DNA from: Peribacillus simplex | GTDB taxonomy: Bacteria > Bacillota > Bacilli > Bacillales > DSM-1321 | Length of the DNA stretch: 64,000 nucleotides | NCBI RefSeq assembly: GCF_900156045.1 | Contig: NZ_FTMX01000010.1 | Coordinates: 62,001-126,000, forward strand | Direction: 5' to 3' | Shown: positions 15,492-25,214 of the stretch, piece after piece | How the letters are laid out: every line of letters starts with the position of its first letter | Numbering within the stretch: the first letter of the stretch is position 1 | Program-made: the position numbers and the translations under genes | Notes under the pieces: model-generated | What the model was told of the DNA's origin: nothing | Database searches by the model: none | The model's input: the letters and a program-made list of their open reading frames with translations, nothing else

Positions 15492-17870
15492 ATGGGAAAG
15501 AGAAATTTATCTGAAGAAGATATCAAAGCTAGATATATTACACCGGCAATCACTGGTGCAGGGTGGGACATAAATAAGCAAGTTCGACTTGAATACGCCT
15601 TTACGGCTGGTAGAATTATCCTTCGTGGAAATGTAACTGCCAGAGGAAAAAAGAAGAGAGCGGACTATGTACTTTTTTATAAAAATAACTTTCCTTTAGC
15701 AGTCATAGAAGCCAAAGATAATAATCATCCCGTAGGAGCAGGTTTGCAGCAAGGGATCGAATATGCGAAAGCACTGGACATATCCTATGTCTACGCTTCT
15801 AATGGAGATGCCTTTGTCGAGCAGAACTTGATTACTGGTGAAGTAAAAGAACTGAGACTTGAAGAATTTCCATCGCCAGAAGAATTATACCAAAGATATT
15901 TAATTGATAAAAATGTCAATGAGGCTGAAGAAAAGGTTATCTTAGAGCCTTATTATTATGTGCCTAATTATAAATCACCTAGATATTATCAAAGAGTCGC
16001 AATCAATCGAACAGTCGATGCGGTTGCCAAAGGACAAGACCGTGTGCTTCTAGTGAGTGCCACAGGTACCGGTAAGACCTATATGACTTTCCAAATTATA
16101 TATAGGTTGTGGAAATCTGGTTTAAAGAAAAGGATCCTTTACTTAGCAGACCGCAATGTACTGGTTGATCAGACTATTTCCGGAGACTTCAAGCCTTTTA
16201 GCGGGAAGATGACAAAGGTGAAGAATAAAGATCTTGATAGTTCCTACGAGATTTATTTAGCTCTGTATCAGCAGCTTACTGGTGACGATGGAGAAGAGAC
16301 GTTCCGTCAGTTCCAGCCGAACTTTTTTGATTTAATTGTGATCGATGAGTGCCACAGAGGGAGTGCAAAAGAAGAATCAGCATGGAGAAAGGTTCTAGAT
16401 TATTTTTCATCGGCTACTCATATTGGTTGTACAGCAACACCAATCGAAACAAAAGAAGCTTCAAGCCAGACATACTTTGGTGAGCCTATTTATGAGTACT
16501 CTTTAAAACAAGGAATCAATGATGGCTTCTTGGCGCCTTATAAAGTCATCAGAATTGGTCTTGATAAAGATTTAGAAGGTTATCGACCGGAAGCAGGAAA
16601 GGTTGATAAATATGGCTATGAAATTGAGGATCGAGAGTACAATGCAAAAGATTTTGAACGATCTCTTGTGATTGATGATCGCACACGAGTTATAGCATCT
16701 AAAATTACAGAGTTCTTAAAGAAAACTGATCGCTTTAGTAAAACCATCGTATTCTGTGTGGACATTGAACACGCCGAGCGTATGAGACAAGCACTTATCA
16801 ATGAGAATAAAGACTTGTATGCGGAAAATCATAAATACATCATGCGTATTACGGGGGATAATGATGAAGGAAAAGCCCAACTGGAACATTTTATTGATGA
16901 AGAAAGCCCTTATCCGGTTATAGCAGTAACCAGTAAGCTCATGACGACCGGTGTGGATGCGAAAATGTGTAAGTTGATTGTTTTGGAAAATAACATCAAT
17001 AGCATGACCGAATTTAAGCAGATTATTGGTCGTGGCACAAGACTTCTTGAAGAATACGGTAAGACCTACTTTACCATTATGGACTTTCGTAACTCCAGCC
17101 GCCTCTTTGCTGACCCTGCCTTTGATGGCAGACCAGAAGTGGTTATTGACCTTGATGGGAATGATCCGGTGGATGAACCAGACCCACCGACAGATGGAGG
17201 AGAAGAAGGCACTGGAGAAGATACTGGGAATGATGGTGTCAAAGAAGATAATGGTGAGTATGGAACTGGAGACACACCACCTTTTAATGATGAGGGTGAG
17301 GATAAACCTCGCAAATATTATATAGGCGATGTTACTGTTCGAGTTCTTTCAGAGAGAGTCCAATATGTCGATAAGGATGGGAAGCTCATCACTGAAAGTC
17401 TGACTGACTACACAAAGAAAAATATCCTAGAGCAATATGCAAGGCTGGATGATTTCTTGAGAACTTGGACAGAAGCGGAGAAAAAACAAGCCATCATTGA
17501 TGAATTACAAGACAGTGGTGTACTGCTAGATGCGGTCAGAGAAGAATTGGGCAAAACGGAGCTAGATGATTTTGATCTCATTTGTCACTTGGCTTACGAT
17601 AAACCACCGCTGACAAAAAAAGAGAGAGCGGAGAATGTGAAGAAACGTCACTATCTGTACAATTACTCCGATGTTGCCCAGCAAGTCATTGAAGCACTGC
17701 TTGATAAGTATGCCAATGATGGTATTAAAGAGATCGAAGATACAAAAGTACTTCAACTAAAGGAATTTGCTAAGATTGGTAGTCCAATGAAAATAGTCAA
17801 AGCCTTTGGTGGAAAAGAAGCCTATCTAAAGGCAGTAAAAGAACTAGAGAATGAAATTTATTACGCATAA
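15492..17870 (+). CDS. hsdR: Type I restriction enzyme R subunit
   Basis: The motor and nuclease subunit of a type I restriction system, 792 aa. The PD-(D/E)XK nuclease is visible as D58 and E73-A-K75 (VIEAKD). The SF2 helicase motifs follow: Walker A SATGTGKT (190-197), DECH (285-288), GCTATP near 315 and QIIGRGTR. An acidic, glycine-rich linker covers about 555-610. The C-terminal part resembles the EcoEI R-subunit domain, and the length suits the EcoEI-type family rather than the roughly 1000-aa EcoR124 family. The ribosome site is AAGGGG. It is the first structural gene of an R-M-S operon led by an XRE gene; nothing suggests that it is broken. Confidence 0.96.
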   Translation: MGKRNLSEEDIKARYITPAITGAGWDINKQVRLEYAFTAGRIILRGNVTARGKKKRADYVLFYKNNFPLAVIEAKDNNHPVGAGLQQGIEYAKALDISYVYASNGDAFVEQNLITGEVKELRLEEFPSPEELYQRYLIDKNVNEAEEKVILEPYYYVPNYKSPRYYQRVAINRTVDAVAKGQDRVLLVSATGTGKTYMTFQIIYRLWKSGLKKRILYLADRNVLVDQTISGDFKPFSGKMTKVKNKDLDSSYEIYLALYQQLTGDDGEETFRQFQPNFFDLIVIDECHRGSAKEESAWRKVLDYFSSATHIGCTATPIETKEASSQTYFGEPIYEYSLKQGINDGFLAPYKVIRIGLDKDLEGYRPEAGKVDKYGYEIEDREYNAKDFERSLVIDDRTRVIASKITEFLKKTDRFSKTIVFCVDIEHAERMRQALINENKDLYAENHKYIMRITGDNDEGKAQLEHFIDEESPYPVIAVTSKLMTTGVDAKMCKLIVLENNINSMTEFKQIIGRGTRLLEEYGKTYFTIMDFRNSSRLFADPAFDGRPEVVIDLDGNDPVDEPDPPTDGGEEGTGEDTGNDGVKEDNGEYGTGDTPPFNDEGEDKPRKYYIGDVTVRVLSERVQYVDKDGKLITESLTDYTKKNILEQYARLDDFLRTWTEAEKKQAIIDELQDSGVLLDAVREELGKTELDDFDLICHLAYDKPPLTKKERAENVKKRHYLYNYSDVAQQVIEALLDKYANDGIKEIEDTKVLQLKEFAKIGSPMKIVKAFGGKEAYLKAVKELENEIYYA

Positions 17871-17907
17871 GTAAAACAAACAATAGTAGACAAGGCAGGT
17901 ATAATTT

Positions 17908-19377
17908 ATGGCGATTAGTAATTTTGTAAAGAGAATTCAAGATGTTATGCGAAATGACTCGGGTGTTAATGGAGATGCCCAGAGAATTGAGCAAATCGTG
18001 TGGATTCTTTTCTTGAAAATATATGATGCAAAGGAAGAAGCATGGGAGCTCTATGATGACAATTATAAGTCCATCATTCCGGAAGGTTTAAAATGGAGAG
18101 ATTGGGCGGTTGATCTAAAAGACGGTGAGGCACTGACCGGTGATTCTTTACTGGATTTTGTAAATAACAAACTGTTTCCTACCCTTAAGAATTTAGAAAT
18201 TGATGAAGAAACACCGATGAGTCAAATCATCGTAAAATCAGCTTTTGAAGATGCCAACAACTATCAAAAAGATGGAGTACTACTTCGTCAAGTAGTTAAT
18301 ATAATTGATGAGATCGACTTTACAGAATATAAAGAGCGCCATGAATTCGGTACAATCTATGAATCGTTTCTTAAAGACTTACAAAGTGCAGGAAATGCCG
18401 GTGAGTTCTATACGCCTAGAGCTGTCACAGACTTTATGGTAGAAGTGGTTAAACCGGTATTAGGAGAAAAAATCGGAGACTTCGCCTGTGGTACCGGGGG
18501 CTTCTTGACATCTGCTTTATCTGCACTGGATAAACAAGTTGGTAACTCTCTTGAAAATAGACAAATCTATAACAAGTCTGTGTATGGAATTGAAAAGAAA
18601 GCATTGCCACATATGCTATGTGTGACCAATATGCTGATTCATGATATAGATGATCCGAATATCCTTCATGGCAATGCTCTAGAGATAGATTATAAAGAAC
18701 TTCGTAAAATGGAGCCGTTTGATGTAGTTTTGATGAATCCACCTTATGGGGGAAGTGAGAAAGAAAGCGTCAAAGTCAACTTTCCAATGGAATTGAGAAG
18801 TTCTGAAACAGCTGATTTATTTATGAATGTGATCATGTATCGACTTAAGAAAAATGGCCGAGCAGCAGTTATCATTCCAGAAGGCTTCCTCTTTGGAACT
18901 GATAATGCCAAATTCAATATCAAGAAGAAATTATTCAGTGAATTTAATCTTCACACTGTTGTAAGGATGCCAAATAGTGTATTCGCACCATATACATCTA
19001 TTAGAACGAATATCTTGTTCTTCGACAATACAGAACCGACAAAAGAAACATGGTTCTATCGTGTGGATATGCCTGAAGGTTATAAAAACTTCTCCAAGAC
19101 TAGACCGATGAAGTTGGAACACTTCAATGAAGCTCTCGCTTGGTGGAATAACAGAGAAGAAATTGAAGTTGATGGTTTCCCTAAAGCGAAGAAATATCCA
19201 ATCAGTGAGATTGAAGAAAAAAGCTACAACATTGATTTATGTGGCTTTCCTCAAGAGGAAGAAGTAATCTTGGATCCAATGGACTTAATTCAAGAGTATC
19301 AAGAAAAGAGAGCTTCTCTTAATGCTGAAATTGACTATGTTCTTGAACAGATTACTTCTAAGCTTGGAGGTAATTAA
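17908..19377 (+). CDS. hsdM: Type I restriction system DNA adenine methyltransferase M subunit
   Basis: N6-adenine methyltransferase, 489 aa, which with HsdS modifies the target and with HsdR restricts it. The N-terminal helical HsdM domain comes first, then the SAM-binding FACGTGG motif (192-198) and the catalytic NPPY (277-280), with the later conserved blocks intact. The ribosome site is AAGGCAGG. It follows hsdR by 37 bases, and its stop directly abuts the hsdS start, so M and S are probably translationally coupled and made in matching amounts. Confidence 0.96.
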   Translation: MAISNFVKRIQDVMRNDSGVNGDAQRIEQIVWILFLKIYDAKEEAWELYDDNYKSIIPEGLKWRDWAVDLKDGEALTGDSLLDFVNNKLFPTLKNLEIDEETPMSQIIVKSAFEDANNYQKDGVLLRQVVNIIDEIDFTEYKERHEFGTIYESFLKDLQSAGNAGEFYTPRAVTDFMVEVVKPVLGEKIGDFACGTGGFLTSALSALDKQVGNSLENRQIYNKSVYGIEKKALPHMLCVTNMLIHDIDDPNILHGNALEIDYKELRKMEPFDVVLMNPPYGGSEKESVKVNFPMELRSSETADLFMNVIMYRLKKNGRAAVIIPEGFLFGTDNAKFNIKKKLFSEFNLHTVVRMPNSVFAPYTSIRTNILFFDNTEPTKETWFYRVDMPEGYKNFSKTRPMKLEHFNEALAWWNNREEIEVDGFPKAKKYPISEIEEKSYNIDLCGFPQEEEVILDPMDLIQEYQEKRASLNAEIDYVLEQITSKLGGN

Positions 19378-20871
19378 ATGAATGCACAAGACTTAAAGAA
19401 TAGTATACTTCAATTGGCAATACAGGGAAAACTCGTCCAACAGAGAGAAAAAGAAGGTGCTGCCAAGGAACTTATTAAGATGATTAAGGTAGAAAAAGAG
19501 CAGCTGATAAATGAAGGAAAGATAAGAAGAGAAAAGCCATTTCCTAAAATTAATGAAGACGAAATTCCTTTTGATGTTCCAGAAAATTGGGAGTGGGTAA
19601 GATTTGGGGACTTAGGAAGTTATAAAAAAGGACCTTTTGGGAGTGCTTTAACTAAGTCAATGTTTGTTCCAAAGGGAACTGATACTGTAAAAGTATATGA
19701 GCAAAAAAATGCTATTCAAAAAAGTGTTGATTTAGGTGATTATTATATAACTCGTGAATATTTTGAATCTAAAATGAAAGGATTTGAATTATTACCGGGT
19801 GATATAATAGTCAGTTGTGCTGGTACGATTGGGGAAACTTATGTAATGCCCACTGATTTTGAGCAAGGCATTATTAATCAAGCTCTTATGCAGATGAAAT
19901 TAATGCCTAGTGTATATGTAGAATATTTTTTGTTATATTTTGATTTTATATTAAAAAAGACGGCTAGAAAAAGCAGTAAAGGTTCAGCTATAAAAAACAT
20001 ACCTCCATTTCAGGAGTTAAAGAATTATGTAGTTCCCCTTCCGCCTCTTGAAGAACAAAAACGTATCGTAGCAAAGATAGAAGAACTAATGCCTTATGTG
20101 GAGAAATACGATAAAGCCTATTTTGAGGTCGAGGAGCTGAATAAGAAGTTCCCGGAGGATATGCAAAAATCTATTTTGCAATATGCGATCCAAGGTAAGC
20201 TAGTAGAACAGCGAAAAGAAGAGGGTACTGCTGAAGAACTTTATCAGCAGATTCAAGAACAAAAAGAAAAGCTGATAAAAGAAGGCAAGATAAAGAAGAC
20301 AAAGAATCTTCCTGAAATCACAGAGGATGAGATCCTATTTGATATACCAGAGAATTGGAAATGGGCAAGGTTTTCTGAAGTGATAGATGTTCGAGACGGA
20401 ACCCATGACACCCCAGCCTATGTATCAAATGGTTACCCATTAATTACTGGAAAAGATTTTTATAATGGTTATTTTGAATTATCAAAAACCCAGTATGTTT
20501 CAGAGAATGATTATAAAGAAATAAGTAAACGATCAAATGTTGAAGTAGGAGACATTCTTTTTTCAATGATTGGTGGGAATATTGGAAGTATGATTTTAAT
20601 TGAACCTCAGAACTATTTTGAGATGGCAATTAAGAATGTCGCTTTATTCAAACAGTATACTCCTAATATGATTATGTCGAAATATCTGATGTATTATCTT
20701 AAAAGTCAAGTTTCAAGAATGAAAGCCAATGCAAGTGGTGGTGCACAAGCTTTCGTTTCATTGACTGTATTGCGAAGTTATCTACTTCCACTTCCACCAC
20801 TGGATGAACAAAAACGAATTGTGGAGAAGATTGAAGAACTACTACCTTACACTGAAAAACTGGTCAAATAG
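19378..20871 (+). CDS. hsdS: Type I restriction system specificity S subunit
   Basis: DNA-recognition subunit, 497 aa, with the classic two-half layout. Each half has a helical conserved region (SILQLAIQGKLVQQR and SILQYAIQGKLVEQR), a spacer ending in a P-ENW-W-RF motif that opens a target recognition domain, and a closing LPPLEEQKRIV/LPPLDEQKRIV block. The two target recognition domains differ in sequence (nt about 19580-20030 and 20340-20780), so the target is an asymmetric bipartite site. The repeats between the halves can recombine. The start codon abuts the hsdM stop, and the gene appears intact. Confidence 0.96.
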   Translation: MNAQDLKNSILQLAIQGKLVQQREKEGAAKELIKMIKVEKEQLINEGKIRREKPFPKINEDEIPFDVPENWEWVRFGDLGSYKKGPFGSALTKSMFVPKGTDTVKVYEQKNAIQKSVDLGDYYITREYFESKMKGFELLPGDIIVSCAGTIGETYVMPTDFEQGIINQALMQMKLMPSVYVEYFLLYFDFILKKTARKSSKGSAIKNIPPFQELKNYVVPLPPLEEQKRIVAKIEELMPYVEKYDKAYFEVEELNKKFPEDMQKSILQYAIQGKLVEQRKEEGTAEELYQQIQEQKEKLIKEGKIKKTKNLPEITEDEILFDIPENWKWARFSEVIDVRDGTHDTPAYVSNGYPLITGKDFYNGYFELSKTQYVSENDYKEISKRSNVEVGDILFSMIGGNIGSMILIEPQNYFEMAIKNVALFKQYTPNMIMSKYLMYYLKSQVSRMKANASGGAQAFVSLTVLRSYLLPLPPLDEQKRIVEKIEELLPYTEKLVK

Positions 20872-21286
20872 AACAATTGTGTTACCCTAGGGGAGGTCTA
20901 ATCTTTACACTTTTCAATATGACGACCGCGTCCGGCCAACCACGCGAAAAATCGCATAATTCGATAGGGGGGTACCCCTAAAACGCCTAAATAAAGCCGC
21001 ATAGCCGTGTAAACCTTGATATTAAAGGGTTTACGGGTTATGTGGTATTTTTATTTCTTCAAAAAGTATAGGTTTTAGCTAAAAAAATGTCGGTTAAAGT
21101 CTTGATTTAAGACTGTTTTTAGCCAATATGAAACTAGAAGGCAATAGTTGTTAATGACTCTTTGAATTTTAATACTAGAAAAGCACTTTAAAAAATTACT
21201 TAAGGAAATAGTGTAGTTTTGTGGTTGCAAAGGAGAAAAATTTAGTATAATTGTGGAAAATTCGAGAATAACAGAGGGATGGGTTT
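20872..21286. other. Intergenic region with structured RNA potential
   Basis: About 415 bases without a gene between hsdS and the FRG gene. It holds a G/C-run hairpin at 20965-20979, the long hairpin listed separately, and a smaller stem AGTCTT/AAGACT at about 21098-21114. Part of it is more GC-rich than its surroundings. Confidence 0.45.
20997..21052 (+). terminator. Long hairpin with T-rich tail after hsdS
   Basis: Arms of about 19 bases (from CCGCATAGCC and its partner GGGTTATGTGG) with wobble pairs and one bulge, an 11-base loop, and a TATTTTTATTT tail. It could end the hsd operon, or be a structured element kept with the island. Confidence 0.6.
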
Positions 21287-22159
21287 ATGGATGCTGCAGA
21301 GAAAATATATATAAAAATTACTAATGAAATAAGTAATCATGCAGATAGATTCAATATTAATTTGGCAAAGGGTGAGCTTTGGTATAGAGGGGAAGCAAGA
21401 ATGTATGATACCACGCCTTCCACGTTTATGAGGCAACTTCCTATGGGTGGCCCAGAGAGTAGTGAATTAATGATTGGTACATACATAATGATGTATGAAA
21501 GCTGGATTTACGAAAAATTTAGCAAGGAACTGTTAGATAAGTTCCCAACATTACACGAAAGCTTAACAAAAAATGGTTGGGATATTGTATATTACATGCA
21601 ACATTATGGGATTCCAACTAGATTTATTGATTGGACTGAAGACCTAAACACTGCATTGTTTTTCGCTACTGAAAAGGCCAATACAACAAATGATGATTCA
21701 GTCCTTTGGTTATTTACTCCATACGAAATGAACAAATTAATGTACGGTGAAGAATGGTTAAAGCATCCTGCCGAGGATAAAACTTATCGAGATTTCGTAT
21801 ATGCAAAAATGCATGGTTTAGAACAAAAGATAGGTGCAGCAATTAGCCCACATGGACTGAAAAGTTTTGCCACAAGGGACATTGAAAGGTTATATAGTCA
21901 GTACGGACATTTTGTATTTATCCCAAAAGATTATAGAGATATGCGTGCTTATATTGATAAGATAAGCTTAGAGTTTCCCTCTTCAAAGGATAAACTTCTG
22001 TCCAAAATCATAATTCCAAATTCAAAAGCTAGGTTAGTTAACGATTATTTAACAAGTATAGGATGTGATAAAAGCAATTATAAACTGGATAAAGAACCAT
22101 TTATCAACCCATCTGACTATACTTTCGAAAGTCTTTTGGAGACAATGAATAAGAAGTAA
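21287..22159 (+). CDS. FRG-domain protein
   Basis: A 290-aa protein built around an FRG domain, named for its F-x-RG motif. Here the motif is LWYRGEA (residues 31-37), followed by YMQHYGIPTRFIDWTEDLNTALFFATE (103-129), the conserved His-Tyr-Gly and Asp-Trp block of the family. FRG proteins are frequent in mobile and antiphage islands, and some are toxic or associated with abortive infection, but the biochemical activity is not firmly established. The ribosome site is GAGGGATGG. It sits alone between the type I restriction operon and the DUF5677 pair, on the same strand. Confidence 0.85.
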   Translation: MDAAEKIYIKITNEISNHADRFNINLAKGELWYRGEARMYDTTPSTFMRQLPMGGPESSELMIGTYIMMYESWIYEKFSKELLDKFPTLHESLTKNGWDIVYYMQHYGIPTRFIDWTEDLNTALFFATEKANTTNDDSVLWLFTPYEMNKLMYGEEWLKHPAEDKTYRDFVYAKMHGLEQKIGAAISPHGLKSFATRDIERLYSQYGHFVFIPKDYRDMRAYIDKISLEFPSSKDKLLSKIIIPNSKARLVNDYLTSIGCDKSNYKLDKEPFINPSDYTFESLLETMNKK

Positions 22160-22253
22160 TCAGATTTGATCAAGGATCTAGGATTAATGCAATTTAAAAA
22201 ATGGAGTAACATTACAAAGAGAGTATGGAGAATATCACGGTCAAGTAATTCAA

Positions 22254-22406
22254 ATGGATAATAAGTTCGTAATAAGCATTATTTGGAATGAAGAAACAAG
22301 GGTAACTGTAAGAGAAATAGAAATTATCGATTGGCGTAAGGAATTTAGTGGGGACAGTAATGATAATCATTTGGAAGTGTTAAAACAACTATTAGCAAAG
22401 AAGTAA
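22254..22406 (+). CDS. Possible small ORF or 5'-truncated gene fragment
   Basis: A 50-codon frame (MDNKFVISIIWNEETRV... ending LLAKK). The frame is open for a further 60 bases upstream without a start codon, which suggests the tail of a longer lost gene. No ribosome site precedes the ATG. I do not recognise it. Confidence 0.3.
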   Translation: MDNKFVISIIWNEETRVTVREIEIIDWRKEFSGDSNDNHLEVLKQLLAKK

Positions 22407-22457
22407 GCAACGATGAATTGAAATAATAAAGTATCCTGCTGCAGAGAGCAGTGAACG

Positions 22458-22508
22458 AAAAAGCATCTACCTGTTTTGTGAAAATATACGAGAGAGTAGG
22501 TGCTTTTA
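22458..22508 (+). terminator. Hairpin terminator ahead of the DUF5677 pair
   Basis: Stem AAAAGCATCTACCT/AGTAGGTGCTTTT with one wobble and a loop of about 22 bases, ending in TTTTAATTT. It separates the FRG transcript from the following pair. Confidence 0.6.
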
Positions 22509-22573
22509 ATTTATGTAAAATAGGGATTTAACAAAAGTTTAAAATATCCTGTAGATTGGAAAAGGAGGTAAAT

Positions 22574-24046
22574 ATGAAGGGAGAAAACTTAAGTAAATTA
22601 TCTGATCATAAATTTAAGAAAGGAATAATTGTTTCTCCGGCCAACGATTCTTTTGGAGATACTCTAAAATTTAATTCATGGACTAAAGAAAGGCTTCCAG
22701 AATATTTATGGTTAGGATTAATTTTAAATTATTATGGAAGAGATAAAGGATTAAAAAAAGGAGAAAGCATTCTTTATCATATTGCAAATATTAACGTGGA
22801 CATTACACAGCCAAAATTATCAATGATATTTAGCTTGTCGAAAGAGAAACAGGATGAGATATATAAAATTATATGTAACTTCATTAATCCTAGTATTTTG
22901 TCCCCTCTGACTATATTATATCGAGGAGAACAACATAAAGTCTTTAATCATTACTTTTATGATAACAGTCAAACAGTAGAGGATAGAATTTCAACGTTAA
23001 GAAGTTCAGTAAAGATGTTTTATAATCACCAATCTAACGATACAACGGATCTAAGATACTTATCTATTTGCCTGCCCCTTTTTAAAGGAATGGTTCGTTT
23101 ATCAGAAGGAGTTGGCATGACTATAGAATCTATTAAGAACTATAGTAAAACGGATCACGAAGATGAAAGAATGAGGTTTTATAGGCCATCAATAAGGAGT
23201 TTCGAAGTTATTGATATGGAAGAGAATGACGATGAATTTATTTCTTATTTTTGGAGAGAACTTGGTCTATGTACTGATTGTTCCCCACTGTATATTGATC
23301 ACCCTGAACATGTGTATGATATACAGGAGTTTTTTTATGATACAAAGAAAGTATTTGAAAATATTACCCTACTTAATAAAGAGAAACTAATTGAAGATCC
23401 AAAATTTAATGTGCTAATGGGTTCTACATGCTATATTCTTAAATTGACTGGTGAAGTAATAAACAATGAGCTAAAGGACTCAATTTTAGGACGCCTTGCA
23501 TTTAGAACTATACTAGAGGTTTTTATTATGATGAAATATCTTATCATAAAAGAAGCTAGTCAAGATGATATATTTCAAGGATATCAATTATATGGAATTG
23601 GAAAATATAAACACATTCTACTTCGTGTTCGTGAAAGTAGTATTGAGAGAGAAAGCCATATAGCAGTACCAATTGTAGAAACAATAGTTAATGAACCTAT
23701 GTGGGAGGAATTTGTGAATATTGATGTTCGTTTTTTTGATCAGCAAAATATTAAGAAGAAGTTTGAAGAAGTAAATGAAAAGGAATTATACGAAATATAT
23801 TATGAATACACGACAAATTACGCTCATGGTTTTTGGGGGGCTATTAGAGAAAGCTCTATGTTAATTTGCGATAACCCACTACATAAATACCATACGGTTG
23901 CAGATTTTAATTTTTATCAGAAATTACCAAGTGTGATTTACGATATATTAAAAATATTAAAAAAACACATTGAGCTCTTATCTGAAGTCTATGAATTTCC
24001 AAAATGGTATAAAGTAAAATATAAGGATTTAGTATATGGCAAATGA
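22574..24046 (+). CDS. DUF5677-like protein (unknown function)
   Basis: A 490-aa soluble protein that I place tentatively in the DUF5677 group because of the helical GRLAFRTILEVFIMMKYL block (nt about 23490-23550) and the later YTTNYAHGFWGA segment, which looks like the conserved His-containing helix of that group. No enzyme motif is certain. The start was set at the second Met (22574), preceded by an ideal AAAGGAGG ribosome site; the TTG upstream lies before that site. It overlaps the next gene by 11 bases, so the two are coupled. It sits in a defence-type island between FRG/type I restriction genes and an integrase remnant, which is the only hint of its role. Confidence 0.65.
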   Translation: MKGENLSKLSDHKFKKGIIVSPANDSFGDTLKFNSWTKERLPEYLWLGLILNYYGRDKGLKKGESILYHIANINVDITQPKLSMIFSLSKEKQDEIYKIICNFINPSILSPLTILYRGEQHKVFNHYFYDNSQTVEDRISTLRSSVKMFYNHQSNDTTDLRYLSICLPLFKGMVRLSEGVGMTIESIKNYSKTDHEDERMRFYRPSIRSFEVIDMEENDDEFISYFWRELGLCTDCSPLYIDHPEHVYDIQEFFYDTKKVFENITLLNKEKLIEDPKFNVLMGSTCYILKLTGEVINNELKDSILGRLAFRTILEVFIMMKYLIIKEASQDDIFQGYQLYGIGKYKHILLRVRESSIERESHIAVPIVETIVNEPMWEEFVNIDVRFFDQQNIKKKFEEVNEKELYEIYYEYTTNYAHGFWGAIRESSMLICDNPLHKYHTVADFNFYQKLPSVIYDILKILKKHIELLSEVYEFPKWYKVKYKDLVYGK

Positions 24047-25121
24047 TGTATTAAAAATAATACAAATAGAATATAACCAATTATTAAATAAATTACTACC
24101 AGACATCGATAATAATGCACCAGTGGAACCAAGTAAAATACTAAGAATAATTGATGAAGTGAAACTTTTTTGGTATAAAAGGTTACCATTAGTTGAGTTT
24201 GAGATTGAGAATTGGGCTCGAGCAAAAGAGTGTTTATTACTTTCAGGTGCAATTTATCTGAATGTTAAAGATAATGAGCATTATTTTTTCACTCTTTTTG
24301 GTGATTACCATGTTGTTGATGACCCATTAATAAAATTGGAAGGTTTTTTTAGATATTCAGATGTTAAGCTTTTAGATAAAAATTTAATAGATATCTTTAA
24401 AAGAGCTTACTTTGATACTCTTGAAGTAACCAAAAACCATTCAAATTTAATACACATCCTTCCTATTAAAGAACTGGTATTAAAATATTACAATGACAAT
24501 AATGAGTTAATAAATAAGTTCTATTGGAAGTTTGTTTCCATTATTCTAAATTCCGAAGTGAAAAATACATCAGAGTTTTTTGATAAATTTAGGGCGTTAT
24601 CGGATATTGAGAAAGAACTTGATGAATTTATATTGAGCAATTTAATTTTTATAGATACAAATGATTCGAAGTTAAGTTTAGAAGATAGATGTAATAGATA
24701 TAAAAAAGAATATCAACAATTTGAAGAGTTAACAAACCTCGAAATTTTTAATGTAGCAACTTATTCATATGTTGCTCAAACTATAGACATATTATTAATC
24801 TCTTCTTTTTTAGGATTTACACCATACATAAGAAACGATATAGCCTTTAGATACTTTTTATTATTGAAGGATACATTTATTGGAGACGATGAAATTAGGA
24901 AAGTTGTAGAAAAGAGTATCGTTTTATACATTGCATATAAATCGGTACATTTAACAAGACTAACAAAATATAATTTTGATGAATTTATTGATCGAGTAAA
25001 GAATGAGAACCTTATGTTTAGTATTTTTGAAAGATTAAAAAGTAATGAAATTGAAGTGATTTACAGTGAAGTAGAACCAACAAGGAAAATAATAGATGAA
25101 GAGATAAATAAGTTACTTTAA
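24036..25121 (+). CDS. Unknown protein overlapping the DUF5677-like gene
   Basis: A 361-aa AT-rich protein with no domain I recognise. It looks mostly alpha-helical, acidic and lysine-rich, without signal peptide or membrane spans. The start ATG overlaps the last 11 bases of the upstream gene, a typical sign of translational coupling and of partners in one complex or toxin/antidote-like arrangement. No ribosome site of its own is evident beyond the coding sequence of the first gene. It is followed by a stem-loop at 25162. Its pairing with a DUF5677-like gene in a restriction island makes it a candidate defence component, by inference only. Confidence 0.7.
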   Translation: MANDVLKIIQIEYNQLLNKLLPDIDNNAPVEPSKILRIIDEVKLFWYKRLPLVEFEIENWARAKECLLLSGAIYLNVKDNEHYFFTLFGDYHVVDDPLIKLEGFFRYSDVKLLDKNLIDIFKRAYFDTLEVTKNHSNLIHILPIKELVLKYYNDNNELINKFYWKFVSIILNSEVKNTSEFFDKFRALSDIEKELDEFILSNLIFIDTNDSKLSLEDRCNRYKKEYQQFEELTNLEIFNVATYSYVAQTIDILLISSFLGFTPYIRNDIAFRYFLLLKDTFIGDDEIRKVVEKSIVLYIAYKSVHLTRLTKYNFDEFIDRVKNENLMFSIFERLKSNEIEVIYSEVEPTRKIIDEEINKLL

Positions 25122-25161
25122 GAAATATTATGTGTTTATAAAAATGAACCATCGTCGGTAA

Positions 25162-25214
25162 AAAGGAGCTTTTTCGTGGGTATAGAGTATTCAATCCAAT
25201 CGAAGCTCCTTCTG
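25162..25214 (+). terminator. Stem-loop after the two-gene module
   Basis: Nine-base stem AAGGAGCTT/AAGCTCCTT with a loop of about 30 bases, 40 bases after the stop codon. The tail is only weakly T-rich, so termination is likely but not certain. Confidence 0.5.
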
